The notes: a model not told the origin generated them from the sequence alone. DNA of 64,000 nt from Maliibacterium massiliense (GCF_900604345.1 NZ_LR026983.1:744001-808000); one strand, 5' to 3'; positions 44,182 through 53,533 are shown, counted from the stretch's first letter. Made by a program: numbers and translations.

Positions 44182-46809
44182 TTATTTGCTATATTTTCTC
44201 TTGCGGCTGTAAACGGCTGTGCCGGTCAGGGCAGTGCCCGCTGCAAGCAGTACCGCAATCCAAAGGGCGATATTGCTGTCATCGCCGGTCTGCGGCGATT
44301 GGGTATCGTCAGTAACAGCCGCTGCCTTGATGGTAAATTCCGTAGTAGCAGTACCGGTTTCAGAAACGATAGCCAGTGTGTGTTTGCCGTCAGACAGAGT
44401 TTCCAGATATTCAGCTTTCAAAGTGACAATGGTGCTGCCTTCCTTTACTGTGTAGTTGGAAGCATCCAGGTCTTTGCCATCTACCTGTACCTTCTGGAAG
44501 TGTTTATAAGCTGCATTGGAAGTAAAGGTAAGACCGTCCTTTGTGCCTTTTTGCCAGCTACCGTTTGTCCCGGCTGTGATGATGACCTTGAAATCGGAAG
44601 CAATCGCACCGCAGACAGTACATTTGCCATTGTCATAGCTGTGGCCGGTAGCCGGAATGTCTGCCACATCCTTCGTATTTGTGTAGGTCTGGCCGTTAAA
44701 TTCAACGGTTGCTGTATAAGTGGTTACACCTGTTTCCGTGCAGGTAGCAGGGGTCTTTACTGCCGATGTAACCTTTACCTCCGGGGTCTGCTTGTGGGTT
44801 TCATCCTTTTCACAGGTAAACGTCACCGTGCAGGTCTTTCCATCCTCCGACCAGTTCCAAACAGGTTCGCCATAGCTGTGACCGGTGGCCGGGATGTCTG
44901 CCACATCCTTCGTATCTGTGTAGGTCTGGCCGTTAAATTCAACGGTTGCTGTATAAGTGGTTACACCTGTTTCCGTGCAGGTAGCAGGAGTCTTTACTGC
45001 TGATGTTACATCTACCTTCGGGCTTTCCTTATGGTTTTCATCCTTTTCACAGGTAAACGTCACCGTGCAGGTTTTTCCATCCTCCGACCAGCTCCAGACA
45101 GGATTACCCCATGTATGGACGTGCTCATTGACTGTCAAGGAAACTGCATCACTTGTGATACTTCCTGCGCTGTTGCTCACCACACAGCGGTATTGATAGC
45201 CGTTCATGCTGGTAGTGGTGGCCTCTGTGGTATAGGTAGCATCGGTGGCACCACCAATATCCGTCCAGCTTTGGCCGCTGTCAGTGCTTTGCTGCCACTG
45301 ATAAGACAACGGCTCGGTGCCGCTGGTTACAACGGTAAAGATGGCGGTTCCGCCCTCGGTCACAGTCTGGCTTGTAGGCTGGGTGGTGATGGTGGGCGCA
45401 TACTTCACACTGTTGCCCAAACTATTCGCAAGGTTTTCGTCCAGCGTTCCACCGTCCACGATCACATTATGATTTCCAGCGTTCAGGCTTGCATTGTCAT
45501 CCAGCGTCAGGCTCTCGCCCTCGCCAATGGTGATGTCCTCCTGCAAGGTCACATCGCCGTACACGGTGCCATTCTTGCCGTCAAAGACTATACCGCCGTT
45601 GCTTTCGTTGCTGTCCGCGCCGATCTGAATGTCAGTGCTGGAATCATCGCTGATCCCGCCATTGGCTCGCACGATGGCATTGTTGCTGACGGTCACTGTG
45701 GGTGTGCCGCCGCCGGTCCCGCTACTGCCAAAAACATATTTAATTCCAGCATCGCTTCCGCTGGCGGTCAATTCCCCGCCGTTTACGGTAAGGGAAGCCG
45801 TGGAACTTCCGCCAGACCGCAGTATGATGCCCTGTGCCACATTATTTGTGGCAGTCACATCAACATTATTGATGGTTAGTTCCGCTTTGCCGTCGTTGCT
45901 TTGTACTTGAATTCCAGAGAAGCTGCCGCCACCTGTTCCTTCTGCGGTCAGACTGCCGGTACCGCTGATTGACAGCGAAGCATCTCCAAGTCTCGAGAAC
46001 ACGTAGATTCCAGACGCTCCAGAAACTTTGTTCTCCTCCTCCAACTTAATTGTCAGTGAAACGGCGCTGCCTGACATGGCTTCTGCGTAAATCCCGTTCT
46101 CGTTACTGCGTGAAATGTTCACATTGTGCAGCGTCAGGGTTCCATTGCCGTCGTAGTGTATGTAGCTATCTGCCGTTGGTTTATCCAGTTGTGAGGTCCA
46201 ATTTGTCCCACCGTCACTGGATGTCCAATAGGCAGCGTTATCAGAATATTCTGTCTTCGCAACATCTGTGTTACCCACATAAAGAGAATAAGGCCTATCG
46301 TTTCTCGCCGCCAGCGCCGTGACGGGCAGCATAGGAGCTGCACCGACGCAAACCTTGTCCAGCTCGGCACCCTCCACAGAGCAGACCGGGCAATCCGCAT
46401 TGATTTCTTCCTCGGTGCAGAGGGTTTCACAGGTACATTCTTCCGGCTGTGCGTCGGACGGAGTTGCCGGGTTCCCGCTGTCCTGTGCATTGCAAATCTC
46501 GCAAACATAGGTGCAAGGCGTTCCCTCTGTGGCGGGAACATAGCCGCAGGCTTCATCGTGGCTGTGATTGCAGGCTTCCGGGTCAGTCAGCCCGCCGCAA
46601 CTCTCGTCGTGTTCATGGGAACAGGGGATTTCCGCTGTCCCCTCGGTGTAGCCGCAGCTTTCGTCATGCTGGGTGTGGTGTTCACACAGTCCGCTTGCGC
46701 TTGTGACAATGCCGCTGTCCTGTACGCCTGCTTCGGCAAACGCCATTGTCGGCAGCAGAGACACGATCATGCACAGGCAGACAAACGCCGCAAATAATCG
46801 TTTTTTCAT
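44182..46809 (-). CDS. Large sortase-anchored surface protein
   Basis: The 875-residue protein has a signal peptide (ending PTMAFA), a Cys/His-rich region at about 38-150 with repeated HxHDExCGY units, a beta-helix-like middle, an Ig-like domain at about 470-560 (TQPTSQTVTEGGTAIFTVVTSG), two 79-residue tandem repeats (about 570-725) and a C-terminal sorting signal: SPQTGDDS, a hydrophobic segment and SRKRKYSK. SPQTG is a variant of LPxTG. It would be fixed to the cell wall; adhesion or metal binding are guesses. Its start overlaps the upstream gene (ATGA). Confidence 0.85.
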   Translation of the reverse strand: MKKRLFAAFVCLCMIVSLLPTMAFAEAGVQDSGIVTSASGLCEHHTQHDESCGYTEGTAEIPCSHEHDESCGGLTDPEACNHSHDEACGYVPATEGTPCTYVCEICNAQDSGNPATPSDAQPEECTCETLCTEEEINADCPVCSVEGAELDKVCVGAAPMLPVTALAARNDRPYSLYVGNTDVAKTEYSDNAAYWTSSDGGTNWTSQLDKPTADSYIHYDGNGTLTLHNVNISRSNENGIYAEAMSGSAVSLTIKLEEENKVSGASGIYVFSRLGDASLSISGTGSLTAEGTGGGSFSGIQVQSNDGKAELTINNVDVTATNNVAQGIILRSGGSSTASLTVNGGELTASGSDAGIKYVFGSSGTGGGTPTVTVSNNAIVRANGGISDDSSTDIQIGADSNESNGGIVFDGKNGTVYGDVTLQEDITIGEGESLTLDDNASLNAGNHNVIVDGGTLDENLANSLGNSVKYAPTITTQPTSQTVTEGGTAIFTVVTSGTEPLSYQWQQSTDSGQSWTDIGGATDATYTTEATTTSMNGYQYRCVVSNSAGSITSDAVSLTVNEHVHTWGNPVWSWSEDGKTCTVTFTCEKDENHKESPKVDVTSAVKTPATCTETGVTTYTATVEFNGQTYTDTKDVADIPATGHSYGEPVWNWSEDGKTCTVTFTCEKDETHKQTPEVKVTSAVKTPATCTETGVTTYTATVEFNGQTYTNTKDVADIPATGHSYDNGKCTVCGAIASDFKVIITAGTNGSWQKGTKDGLTFTSNAAYKHFQKVQVDGKDLDASNYTVKEGSTIVTLKAEYLETLSDGKHTLAIVSETGTATTEFTIKAAAVTDDTQSPQTGDDSNIALWIAVLLAAGTALTGTAVYSRKRKYSK

Positions 46810-47141
46810 AATGTTTCCTCCTTGTTTGAACTTGTGTTCCTTTGCTTTACCGAAACACAGCGCATTTTTTCATTGTGGCAGACACCCAGAATGGATTCGG
46901 CTGGCTGCCGGAAGTAGATACAGGAACCGCAGTCAATACTTGCGGGATCATCATCTACCATGACGGCGTGAGGACAGGCGTCCTCAATCGTCAGAAGAAT
47001 GGGGCGTCCCTCCGGAGTGTAGATCGGGGACTGTTCTATAAATAAACTGTAATCCTCGATTTCTTTCTTTGAGTGTTCATCCCATCGCAGGGGAATCTCT
47101 ATTACCTTCCCCTCATATTCATAGCGATTGACTTTACTCAT
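46806..47141 (-). CDS. Small protein of unknown function in the surface operon
   Basis: I do not recognise this 111-residue protein. It has MSKVNRYEYEGKVIEIPLRWDEHSKKEIEDY near the start and four cysteines in the second half (DACPHAV, DCGSCIYF, GVCHNEKMRC) that could bind a metal. It overlaps both the TetR gene (8 bases) and the surface protein gene (ATGA), so all three are translated as a unit. ATG 47141 follows AGGTG at six bases. Confidence 0.7.
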   Translation of the reverse strand: MSKVNRYEYEGKVIEIPLRWDEHSKKEIEDYSLFIEQSPIYTPEGRPILLTIEDACPHAVMVDDDPASIDCGSCIYFRQPAESILGVCHNEKMRCVSVKQRNTSSNKEETL

Positions 47142-47736
47142 GGGCATCACCTGCTTTCCAATCTTTACTCCCGGTTTTTGTGGCAATAAATGCCCGCAGG
47201 GAAGTACGAATTGCATTTAACTGTAACTGTAAATAGTCCTCGTCCTCAAACAGAGCAAAATGAACACAGGCACGGACAAACAGATAGGTCATGCCCTGGA
47301 TAAAATCTGCAGGCATCCCCAGTTTGCCGGAAAGCAGTTCGGCATAATTGTGATACCTGATATTAACGCCTTTGAAAAATTCCTTGCCGTATTCCCGGTA
47401 CTTTGGGCTTGCATACACCTGATACATAAAGCGGTATTTTGCCCCGTGGAGCTTTGCGGTGAGATAAGGCATTTCCTGCAAGAAACGTTCGATGTCCGCA
47501 AAACTGGTGGGGGCCTGTGCCATAAAGTCATTTTCCACCTTTGCCATACAGTGAGCGGTGGCTTCGATTACAAGATTATCCTTACTTTCAAAATAATAAA
47601 GTAAGCTCCCGTTGGTAACACCACAAGCATCTGCAAGCATTTTCAAACTCGTGTTTTCCAATCCGTTTTCACAAAAAGTATCAAAGCAGGTTTCCAGAAA
47701 TGCTGTACGCCTTTCCGGGATCCCTTTTTCTTGCAA
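47134..47736 (-). CDS. TetR-family regulator
   Basis: The 200-residue protein has the TetR HTH near its start (RRTAFLETCFDTFCENGLENTSLKMLADACGVTNGSLLYYFESKDNLVIEA) and a helical ligand domain. TTG 47736 is chosen because AGGAGG lies nine bases upstream. It is the first gene of the operon with the small protein and the surface protein and may repress it. Its ribosome site lies inside the end of a repeat-containing leader frame. Confidence 0.85.
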   Translation of the reverse strand: MQEKGIPERRTAFLETCFDTFCENGLENTSLKMLADACGVTNGSLLYYFESKDNLVIEATAHCMAKVENDFMAQAPTSFADIERFLQEMPYLTAKLHGAKYRFMYQVYASPKYREYGKEFFKGVNIRYHNYAELLSGKLGMPADFIQGMTYLFVRACVHFALFEDEDYLQLQLNAIRTSLRAFIATKTGSKDWKAGDAHE

Positions 47737-47742
47737 TATAAT

Positions 47743-47997
<255 letters not shown>

Positions 47998-48037
47998 TTT
48001 TGTCAAGCCCCTTTCTGAACATAAATATACATATAAA

Positions 48038-48066
48038 ATTTTATCACAAATCCCGCTGATTTTCAA
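48038..48066 (-). promoter_or_regulatory. Promoter of the leader and TetR-surface operon
   Basis: On the minus strand TTGAAA, 17 bases, TAAAAT. Transcription would begin near 48031, about 35 bases before the leader ATG. Confidence 0.65.
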
Positions 48067-48246
48067 CCTCTATTCGAGAAAAAATGGGGTGCGCTATCAA
48101 CAATTCAGGTCGAATCATCTATTCCGCCGTGTAGACATTTAGAGGTCAAAAAGGCGTGATTTTAAGCCGTTTCCAGAGCCTAAACTTTGAGGGGCAAAGT
48201 GTTTGTACCCTTACCCCTCGTTTTTGCGTCTGAAAGCGTTACAGGC

Positions 48247-48393
48247 TCATTTTTGCAGCTTTATCATTACCTCGTCTATAAGGTCTGTATATCTGCCCTG
48301 CGCCAGCAGCTTATTGCGGTACGCAAGCAGGGCGTTAAAAACATACCGTCTTTCTTCTGCCGTCAAATAAAGGTGGTATTTCTTCTTTCTCAT
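48247..48393 (-). CDS. Small conserved transposon protein
   Basis: The 48-residue protein MRKKKYHLYLTAEERRYVFN matches the short ORFs that often follow tnpV in clostridial mobile elements. Function is unknown. Its start overlaps the TnpV stop (ATGA), so the two are translated together. Confidence 0.7.
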   Translation of the reverse strand: MRKKKYHLYLTAEERRYVFNALLAYRNKLLAQGRYTDLIDEVMIKLQK

Positions 48394-48770
48394 ACGAAGA
48401 TCACCTCGGCATTGACGGTTTCCGTAACCGCCAACCGGAGGGCGTTCATTCTCTGCACCCACTCCATTTGATTGTCGGTTTTCAGCGTTTCGGTAATGCC
48501 CTCACGCTCTGCCCGCTGCTTCATAAGACGGTCAAACAGCTCCTGCGCCTGTTCCTCAACATCAGCAAGGTAGGAATGCAGCCTGCCGCTTGTCAAAAGG
48601 CTGGTATAAAGCGCCTTTTTATGCTCACGGATATACCGCAAATGCCGCTGCCCCCATACGCCGATGTGCCGTTCTTCTTTTTCGGTTGGTAGTTCCAAGC
48701 AGGGGATATAATAATCGCCCCATAGCTCATACCAAAGACCGTTTTGCTCGTTGTAGATGTACTGTTTCAT
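48390..48770 (-). CDS. tnpV: Transposon-encoded protein TnpV
   Basis: The 126-residue protein has the TnpV pattern: NEQNGLWYELWGDYYIPCL, HIGVWGQRHLRYIREHKKALYTSLLTSGRLHSYLADVEEQAQELF and NQMEWVQRMNALR. TnpV is known from Tn4451 and related elements; its function is unknown. GGAGG lies seven bases before ATG 48770. It marks the right part of element 2. Confidence 0.88.
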   Translation of the reverse strand: MKQYIYNEQNGLWYELWGDYYIPCLELPTEKEERHIGVWGQRHLRYIREHKKALYTSLLTSGRLHSYLADVEEQAQELFDRLMKQRAEREGITETLKTDNQMEWVQRMNALRLAVTETVNAEVIFV

Positions 48771-48856
48771 TTTGTAATCCTCCAAAATTATATATTCGCA
48801 CATACATCACAGTTTCCCGATTGCCACACTCTGTTATATATTGTTATGAGATTTTC

Positions 48857-48882
48857 TTGCCCTTGTATTTGCCCTTATGAGC
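48857..48882. repeat. 26-base subterminal repeat, right copy
   Basis: It carries two TTGCCCTT words and ends TTATGAGC; 24 of 26 bases match 39914-39939 in the same orientation. It likely serves as an integrase arm-type site at the right end. Confidence 0.6.
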
Positions 48883-49027
48883 AAGGAGAGAAAGAGTAAA
48901 CTTGTGTGTAACCGTATAAAGAGATAAGGAGAATACATTGCGATAAATCCTTTATTTTCAGGGCTTTTGGAGGATTTTATTAAAACACTGTAACCTCTGT
49001 TGAGAGGTCATAATTTACTGATATTCA

Positions 49028-49042
49028 AATCAGTATTTAACA
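49028..49042. repeat. Candidate right attachment repeat of element 2
   Basis: AAATCAGTATTTAAC, in the same orientation as the left copy. It also forms part of a small inverted repeat, TACTGAT/ATCAGTA. Confidence 0.45.
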
Positions 49043-49653
49043 GCGTGCAAATAAAAACAGCGCGGCACCCACAAGGACGCGATGGTAATCGTAAAAATGG
49101 GCAGTGTATGCCCTCTTCGTCGAAGCATGTTCCTCCGCATACCGCAGGCGTGCAAATGGGTACTGAAAGATACAAGCGTCATGTGGCACAAAAAGCATGA
49201 ATGTTACGTTTGTTAGTGTAATTATAACGCACGTGCGAAATGAGCGTCAATCATTTCGCAAAAACGCGCCCTGTATTGTCATCGTTACGTATCTACAAAA
49301 AACATGTTTTGTTTGCAATATAAGGGCCAGTTTCATGCATGTAAATGGATGGATATCTGGAAAACGATAGACATCTTGGACGTGTTTCTTTATTTAAAGC
49401 ACAAGTGCAACGCTTCAAAGAACATAGCCTTTTTAAAACAACTGGTTTTACGACAGAATGAGGCATGCCAAATCCGCATCAATGTTTTACTGCGCACAAA
49501 AGCGTATGCAATTGCATTTATGATATAACACTTGCTTAATGCAAGCATTGTTTAAGCATGTAAGGTTTAACAAAATGGAATATGCATTCTCGGGCAACAA
49601 AAAATCGCATCCTCACAATGAAAGATGCGACTTTGGCGGCGGCAACTTGCCAC
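49043..49653. other. Gene-free stretch between element 2 and tRNA-Ala
   Basis: About 610 AT-rich bases. A perfect 10-base inverted repeat TGCGAAATGA/TCATTTCGCA lies at 49234-49260. A 74-codon plus-strand frame at 49304-49528 has no ribosome site and no recognised product. Nothing else is supported. Confidence 0.4.
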
Positions 49654-49729
49654 TGGTGGAGATAAGGGGATTCGAACCCCTGACCTTACGGATGCGAACC
49701 GTACGCTCTACCAACTGAGCTATATCCCC
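49654..49729 (-). tRNA. tRNA-Ala (anticodon CGC)
   Basis: The minus strand folds into a full cloverleaf: acceptor GGGGATA/TATCTCC, D arm GCTCAGTTGGTAGAGC, anticodon stem TACGG/CCGTA with loop TTCGCAT (anticodon CGC, reading GCG), T arm AGGGGTTCGAATCCCCT, discriminator A and encoded CCA. Confidence 0.95.
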
Positions 49730-49742
49730 GCGCGACGAAGCT

Positions 49743-49771
49743 ATTATATCAAAACAAAAAGAGGAACGCAA
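49743..49771 (-). promoter_or_regulatory. Promoter of tRNA-Ala
   Basis: On the minus strand TTGCGT, 17 bases, TATAAT, about 13 bases before the tRNA. The -35 lies inside the terminator stem of the gene upstream. Confidence 0.75.
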
Positions 49772-49788
49772 GGGGCGTCCCTCTTTTT
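49756..49788 (-). terminator. Terminator after the sugar isomerase-like gene
   Basis: AAAAAGAGG and CCTCTTTTT with an inner GCG/CGC stem; T runs on both strands. It separates the isomerase-like gene from the tRNA. Confidence 0.85.
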
Positions 49789-49808
49789 ATTGCAGAAATT
49801 GTCAGGTA

Positions 49809-50621
49809 CTAGGCTTCTTGGGCGTAGGTGGGCATGACCGCCGCAAACTGGGCGAACACGATGCCCGGATCCTCCAGCGTCAGATCCCAGCGCTTGACCC
49901 ATTCCAGGGAATAGTAACCGTCGTAGCCGATGCCCGCAAGCGCGTCCACACACGCCTGGATGGGCACGTCGCCGTAGCCCAGCATCTTGTAGCGCACCGC
50001 GCCGTGCTCCACAACGCTATCCTTGATGTGCACGTGGCGGATATCGTCGCCCAGAATGCGCACCGTCTCCTCGGGCGTCTCGCCGTTGTAGCGGAAGGGA
50101 TGGTGCACATCCCACAGCGCCTTGACCGCGGACGAGCCGATCTCATCGAGGGTCTTTTTCAGCTTTTCGCTGTCTGCGTAATAGCCGTTGGTCTCCAGCA
50201 GCAGCGTCACGCCCTTTTGCTGCGCGTACGCGCCCAGCTCCTGGCACAGATCGCGCACCAGCGCGGTATCCACCAGATGCCCCGGCGCCAGCACATCGTC
50301 GCCCAGCACGCGGATATACGGCGTGCCCAGCGCGTGCGCCACGTCGATATAATCGCGCACCTCCTGCAGGTTCTCCTCCCTGCGCTGCGGGCGGAAAAGG
50401 TCGCAGCCCGAGGTAAGGCAGGGTACCTCCAGGTGCAGCGACGCAAGCTTCTGACGCGTCTGCGCGATCACATCGGACTGAAAATATTTGAACTTAGGCG
50501 CGTAGATCTCACTGCGGATGCCGCGCACCTCAATGCCCGAAAAGCCCATATCATGCGCCATGGAGAGAATGTCGCGCCAGTGCCACTGCGGGCAGCCAAG
50601 CGTGGAGAAACTGATTTTCAT
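49809..50621 (-). CDS. Sugar phosphate isomerase/epimerase-family protein
   Basis: The 270-residue protein is a TIM-barrel of the xylose-isomerase-like group: KISFSTLGCPQWHWRDILSMAHDMGFSGIEVRG at the start, RVLGDD, LLLETNGYYAD, ALWDVHHPFRYNGETPEE with metal Asp/His, HVHIKD and YYSLEWVKRW near the end. It probably isomerises or epimerises a sugar acid or inositol-like compound. ATG 50621 fits family starts; a GTG three bases earlier has the better ribosome spacing. It is a single gene with a terminator. Confidence 0.85.
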   Translation of the reverse strand: MKISFSTLGCPQWHWRDILSMAHDMGFSGIEVRGIRSEIYAPKFKYFQSDVIAQTRQKLASLHLEVPCLTSGCDLFRPQRREENLQEVRDYIDVAHALGTPYIRVLGDDVLAPGHLVDTALVRDLCQELGAYAQQKGVTLLLETNGYYADSEKLKKTLDEIGSSAVKALWDVHHPFRYNGETPEETVRILGDDIRHVHIKDSVVEHGAVRYKMLGYGDVPIQACVDALAGIGYDGYYSLEWVKRWDLTLEDPGIVFAQFAAVMPTYAQEA

Positions 50622-50683
50622 CACACGTCACATCCTTTTTCTGTTTCGTTTATCGTATCACAAGCGCACAGGCGGTGCAATTG

Positions 50684-51016
50684 CTACGACCAGTCCAGCA
50701 CGCCCTCGTCATCCATAAACTGCTCCATGGCCTCCATGTAGCTGTCCACAAGCTCCGCCATATCCAGCGCCGCCTCTTCGGATAAGCCGCCCTGCTCGGC
50801 CAGGCGGTTGACAATGTAGTCAAACGCCTCGTCGTCATCGTAGTAAACGTCCGCATCCCCCTCCAGCACGCCCGCCTGCTGCATGTACGCCACGTCCGCA
50901 TCCACCGCGCCCGTGACAAAATCCACAAGCGTTCCCTGCTCCATCTGCCGCTGCGCCGCCATCTCCTGCAGCATGTCGCATACGGCGAACACCGCCTTTT
51001 GTTTGTCAATGGTCAA
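50684..51016 (-). CDS. Small acidic protein of unknown function
   Basis: I do not recognise this 110-residue protein. It is very acidic and helical (DKQKAVFAVCDMLQEMAAQRQMEQ, then VYYDDDEAFDYIVNRLAEQGGLSEEAALDMAELVDSYMEAMEQFMDDEG). TTG 51016 with a purine-rich GGGGGAAGAAG upstream is the best start. It follows the pepF gene by 25 bases on the same strand and is probably co-transcribed with it. Confidence 0.65.
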   Translation of the reverse strand: MTIDKQKAVFAVCDMLQEMAAQRQMEQGTLVDFVTGAVDADVAYMQQAGVLEGDADVYYDDDEAFDYIVNRLAEQGGLSEEAALDMAELVDSYMEAMEQFMDDEGVLDWS

Positions 51017-51041
51017 TGCTTCTTCCCCCTTTTGTCCGCAT

Positions 51042-52868
51042 TTACTGGGCAAGCCAGCCGTGCTTCTGTGCCAGTTGCTCCAGCTGGTCCAGCGTCTGGG
51101 CAAAGATATCCATCAGCTGCAGCGTGGGCGCGGGCGTGGATAGGTCCACGCCTGCGCGCCTGAGCAGTTCCAGTACGTCCGCCGAGCTGCCCGAGGCGAG
51201 AAACGCCATGTAGCGCGCTGCGCCGTCACCGTGGGCGATACCCTCTGCCAGCGCGGCTGCGGCCGAAAGGCCGGTTGCGTACTGGTAGACGTAGAACGCC
51301 CGGTAGAAATGCGAGACGATGGCCCACTCCATGGCGATCTGCTCATCGCAGGCCATCTGCTCACCGTAGTAGCGCTTGACGATGTTGTAATAGGTATCGC
51401 ACAGGTAATTGGCGGTGAGCGCCTCGCCCGCCTGGGCGTGGGCGTGGATATCCCGCTCAAAGGCGGCAAACTGCACCTGCCGGATGCACGTGGTGCGGAT
51501 GGTCTCCAAGCGGGTGGCCAAGAGCGATGCGCGCAGCCGATCGTCCGTGGATGTGGCCAGCAGGTGGTCCAGCAGCAGCCACTCGTTGACCGTGGAGGCC
51601 ACCTCCGCCACAAAGATACTGTAATCCGCGGTGGGATAGGGCTGCCCCGCCTGGGAGTAGAAGGAGTGCATCGCGTGCCCCATCTCATGGGCGAGGGTGG
51701 AGACGTCCTCCAGGCTGCCCTGGTAGTTCATCAGCACAAAGGGGTGGGTGCCGTACACGCCCCAAGAGTACGCGCCGGAGGATTTGCCCTTGTTTTCATA
51801 CACATCCACCCAGCCGCCCGCGAGGGCGCGGGCAAAGTCGCCGGCGTAGGTCTCTCCGATGGGCGCGACGGCCCGTTGTACCAGCGCTTTGGCCTGCTCG
51901 TAGGTGTATTTCTCCTCCCCATGCGGGAAGAGCGGCACGTAGATATCGTAGAAGTGCACCTGCTCCACACCCAGCGCGCGGCGGCGCAGGTCCATGTAGC
52001 GATGCAGCAGGGGCAGTTTCTCCTCCACCGCGTCGATGAGCGCGTCGTACACAGCGATGGGCACGTTGTCGTCCTCTAGGTTCATGGCGCGCACCGAGTC
52101 GAACCTGCGGGCGCGCGCGTAAAACAGGTCCTTTTTGATGCTACCCGAAAGCGCGGCCGACATGGTGTTGATCACCGAACCGAACCCCTTGTAAAGCGCG
52201 GCAAACGCCGCCTTGCGCACCGCGCGGTCCGGATGCTCCATGATGCTGCGGTAGCGTCCCATCGTCACCTCCATCCGCCCGCCCTTGCCATCGGGGATAT
52301 CGCCAAACTGCAGGTCCAAATCCGACAGCATGGTGTGCACCAGCTCGGGCGCGCCCGCCATATCCCCCGTCATGGCAATGAGCTGCTCCTGGGCGGCATC
52401 CAGATAATGGGCGCGCATCCGGTCGATCTCGTGCAGAAAACGGGCGTAGATGGCAAGCCCCTGCTCCTCCCTCTGGTAGCGCGCAAGGGTTTGCGCGTCG
52501 ATGTCCAGTATCTCGGGCGTCAGGTACGCGCCCGCGCTGGAGAGCTCCACCGACATCGCCGAGACCCGCTCCACAAAGGACTGATACTTCTCCACCGCGT
52601 TGTCCTCGTCGCGGCGCATGCGCGCGTAGACAAACAGCCGGCTGATAAAGTGCTCCGCATCAAAATTCACGTCCAGCGCGCGCAGCAGGCTGCGGGCGCT
52701 ATCGCCCACCGTTCCCTGGCAGGCGCGCACGCGCGCAATCACCTCGGGCAGGCGCGCAAAATCCGCTTCAAACGCATCGTCGGAGGCAAAGATATCCTCC
52801 AGGCGCCATTTGTAGGCCGCATCGATTTGACTGCGCTGCGGCGCGCGCAGGGTTTCCTTCTGATCCAT
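51042..52868 (-). CDS. pepF: Oligoendopeptidase F (M3B metallopeptidase)
   Basis: The 608-residue enzyme starts YKWRLEDIFASDDAFEADFARL and contains the zinc motif STLAHEMGHAMHSFYSQ at about residues 385-400, followed by YSIFVAEVASTVNEWLLLDHLL with the third ligand and the late FYRAFYVYQYATGLSAAAALAEGI block. This is the M3B family, which cuts oligopeptides of roughly 7-17 residues in the cytoplasm. ATG 52868 is chosen from ribosome spacing (AAAGGA seven bases upstream); an ATG six bases earlier is too close. Confidence 0.93.
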   Translation of the reverse strand: MDQKETLRAPQRSQIDAAYKWRLEDIFASDDAFEADFARLPEVIARVRACQGTVGDSARSLLRALDVNFDAEHFISRLFVYARMRRDEDNAVEKYQSFVERVSAMSVELSSAGAYLTPEILDIDAQTLARYQREEQGLAIYARFLHEIDRMRAHYLDAAQEQLIAMTGDMAGAPELVHTMLSDLDLQFGDIPDGKGGRMEVTMGRYRSIMEHPDRAVRKAAFAALYKGFGSVINTMSAALSGSIKKDLFYARARRFDSVRAMNLEDDNVPIAVYDALIDAVEEKLPLLHRYMDLRRRALGVEQVHFYDIYVPLFPHGEEKYTYEQAKALVQRAVAPIGETYAGDFARALAGGWVDVYENKGKSSGAYSWGVYGTHPFVLMNYQGSLEDVSTLAHEMGHAMHSFYSQAGQPYPTADYSIFVAEVASTVNEWLLLDHLLATSTDDRLRASLLATRLETIRTTCIRQVQFAAFERDIHAHAQAGEALTANYLCDTYYNIVKRYYGEQMACDEQIAMEWAIVSHFYRAFYVYQYATGLSAAAALAEGIAHGDGAARYMAFLASGSSADVLELLRRAGVDLSTPAPTLQLMDIFAQTLDQLEQLAQKHGWLAQ

Positions 52869-53071
52869 GTTCATTTCCTTTCTCAGCGCTTATATATGGA
52901 AATTTCTGCATCAGGCAGCCATTTCCTTCCTTGCGCGGCACAAAATCACATACCGCTATTATGCCCCCGCGCGCCCGCTTCTATGGATTTTGCGCGTCTT
53001 TCTATGATACGCTTGAAACAAAGCGCCCCGCGCGCCCCACTAATAGGGTGAAAGGGAGGTGAAAGGCGGCC

Positions 53072-53533
53072 GTGGATGACATTACCGCGCTGTATGAGCG
53101 CTACAGCGGCGACGTATACCGCTATGCCCGCGCCATGCTGGGCGACGCGCACGCCGCCGAGGACGTGACGCAGCAGACCTTCCTTTGCGCGATGCGCGCG
53201 CTTGCGGGCTTTCGGGGCGCATCCAGCGTCAAAACCTGGCTGATCGCCATCTGCAGGCGGCAGTGCTGCGACTATCTGCGCAAAGCGCCGCGCACAGCGG
53301 CGTTTGTCGAGCGCGCCAGCGCGCAGCATCTGGACGACCACCTTGCGGCCATGGACGTGCTGGCACAGATCCATCGTCTGGAGGAGCCCAGCCGCCAGAT
53401 CATGATCCTGCGGCTGGTAAACGACCTACCTTTTGAACAGATCGCCCAGATGGTAGGCCGCAACCCCAGCACCTGCCGCGTGCTGTTCTACCGCGCAAAA
53501 AAACATCTGTTGGAGGTGGTTTCGCATGACTGA
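53072..53533 (+). CDS. ECF-type sigma factor
   Basis: The 153-residue sigma factor has region 2 (LYERYSGDVYRYARAMLGDAHAAEDVTQQTFLCAMRALAGFRGASSVKTWLIAICRRQCCDYLRK) and region 4 (LEEPSRQIMILRLVNDLPFEQIAQMVGRNPSTCRVLFYRAKKHLLE). It would direct RNA polymerase to an envelope-response regulon. It overlaps the next gene, a zinc-finger anti-sigma-like membrane protein, by eight bases. The GTG at 53072 follows GGAGGTGAAAGG. Confidence 0.92.
   Translation: MDDITALYERYSGDVYRYARAMLGDAHAAEDVTQQTFLCAMRALAGFRGASSVKTWLIAICRRQCCDYLRKAPRTAAFVERASAQHLDDHLAAMDVLAQIHRLEEPSRQIMILRLVNDLPFEQIAQMVGRNPSTCRVLFYRAKKHLLEVVSHD

Noticed and set aside
44182..46809. Plus-strand frames opposite the surface protein
   Set aside because: They are Cys/Ser-rich shadows; the minus strand has a signal peptide, domain repeats and an anchor signal.
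49304..49528. 74-codon plus-strand frame in the gap before tRNA-Ala
   Set aside because: It has no ribosome site, no recognisable domain, and lies in AT-rich DNA where such frames are frequent.
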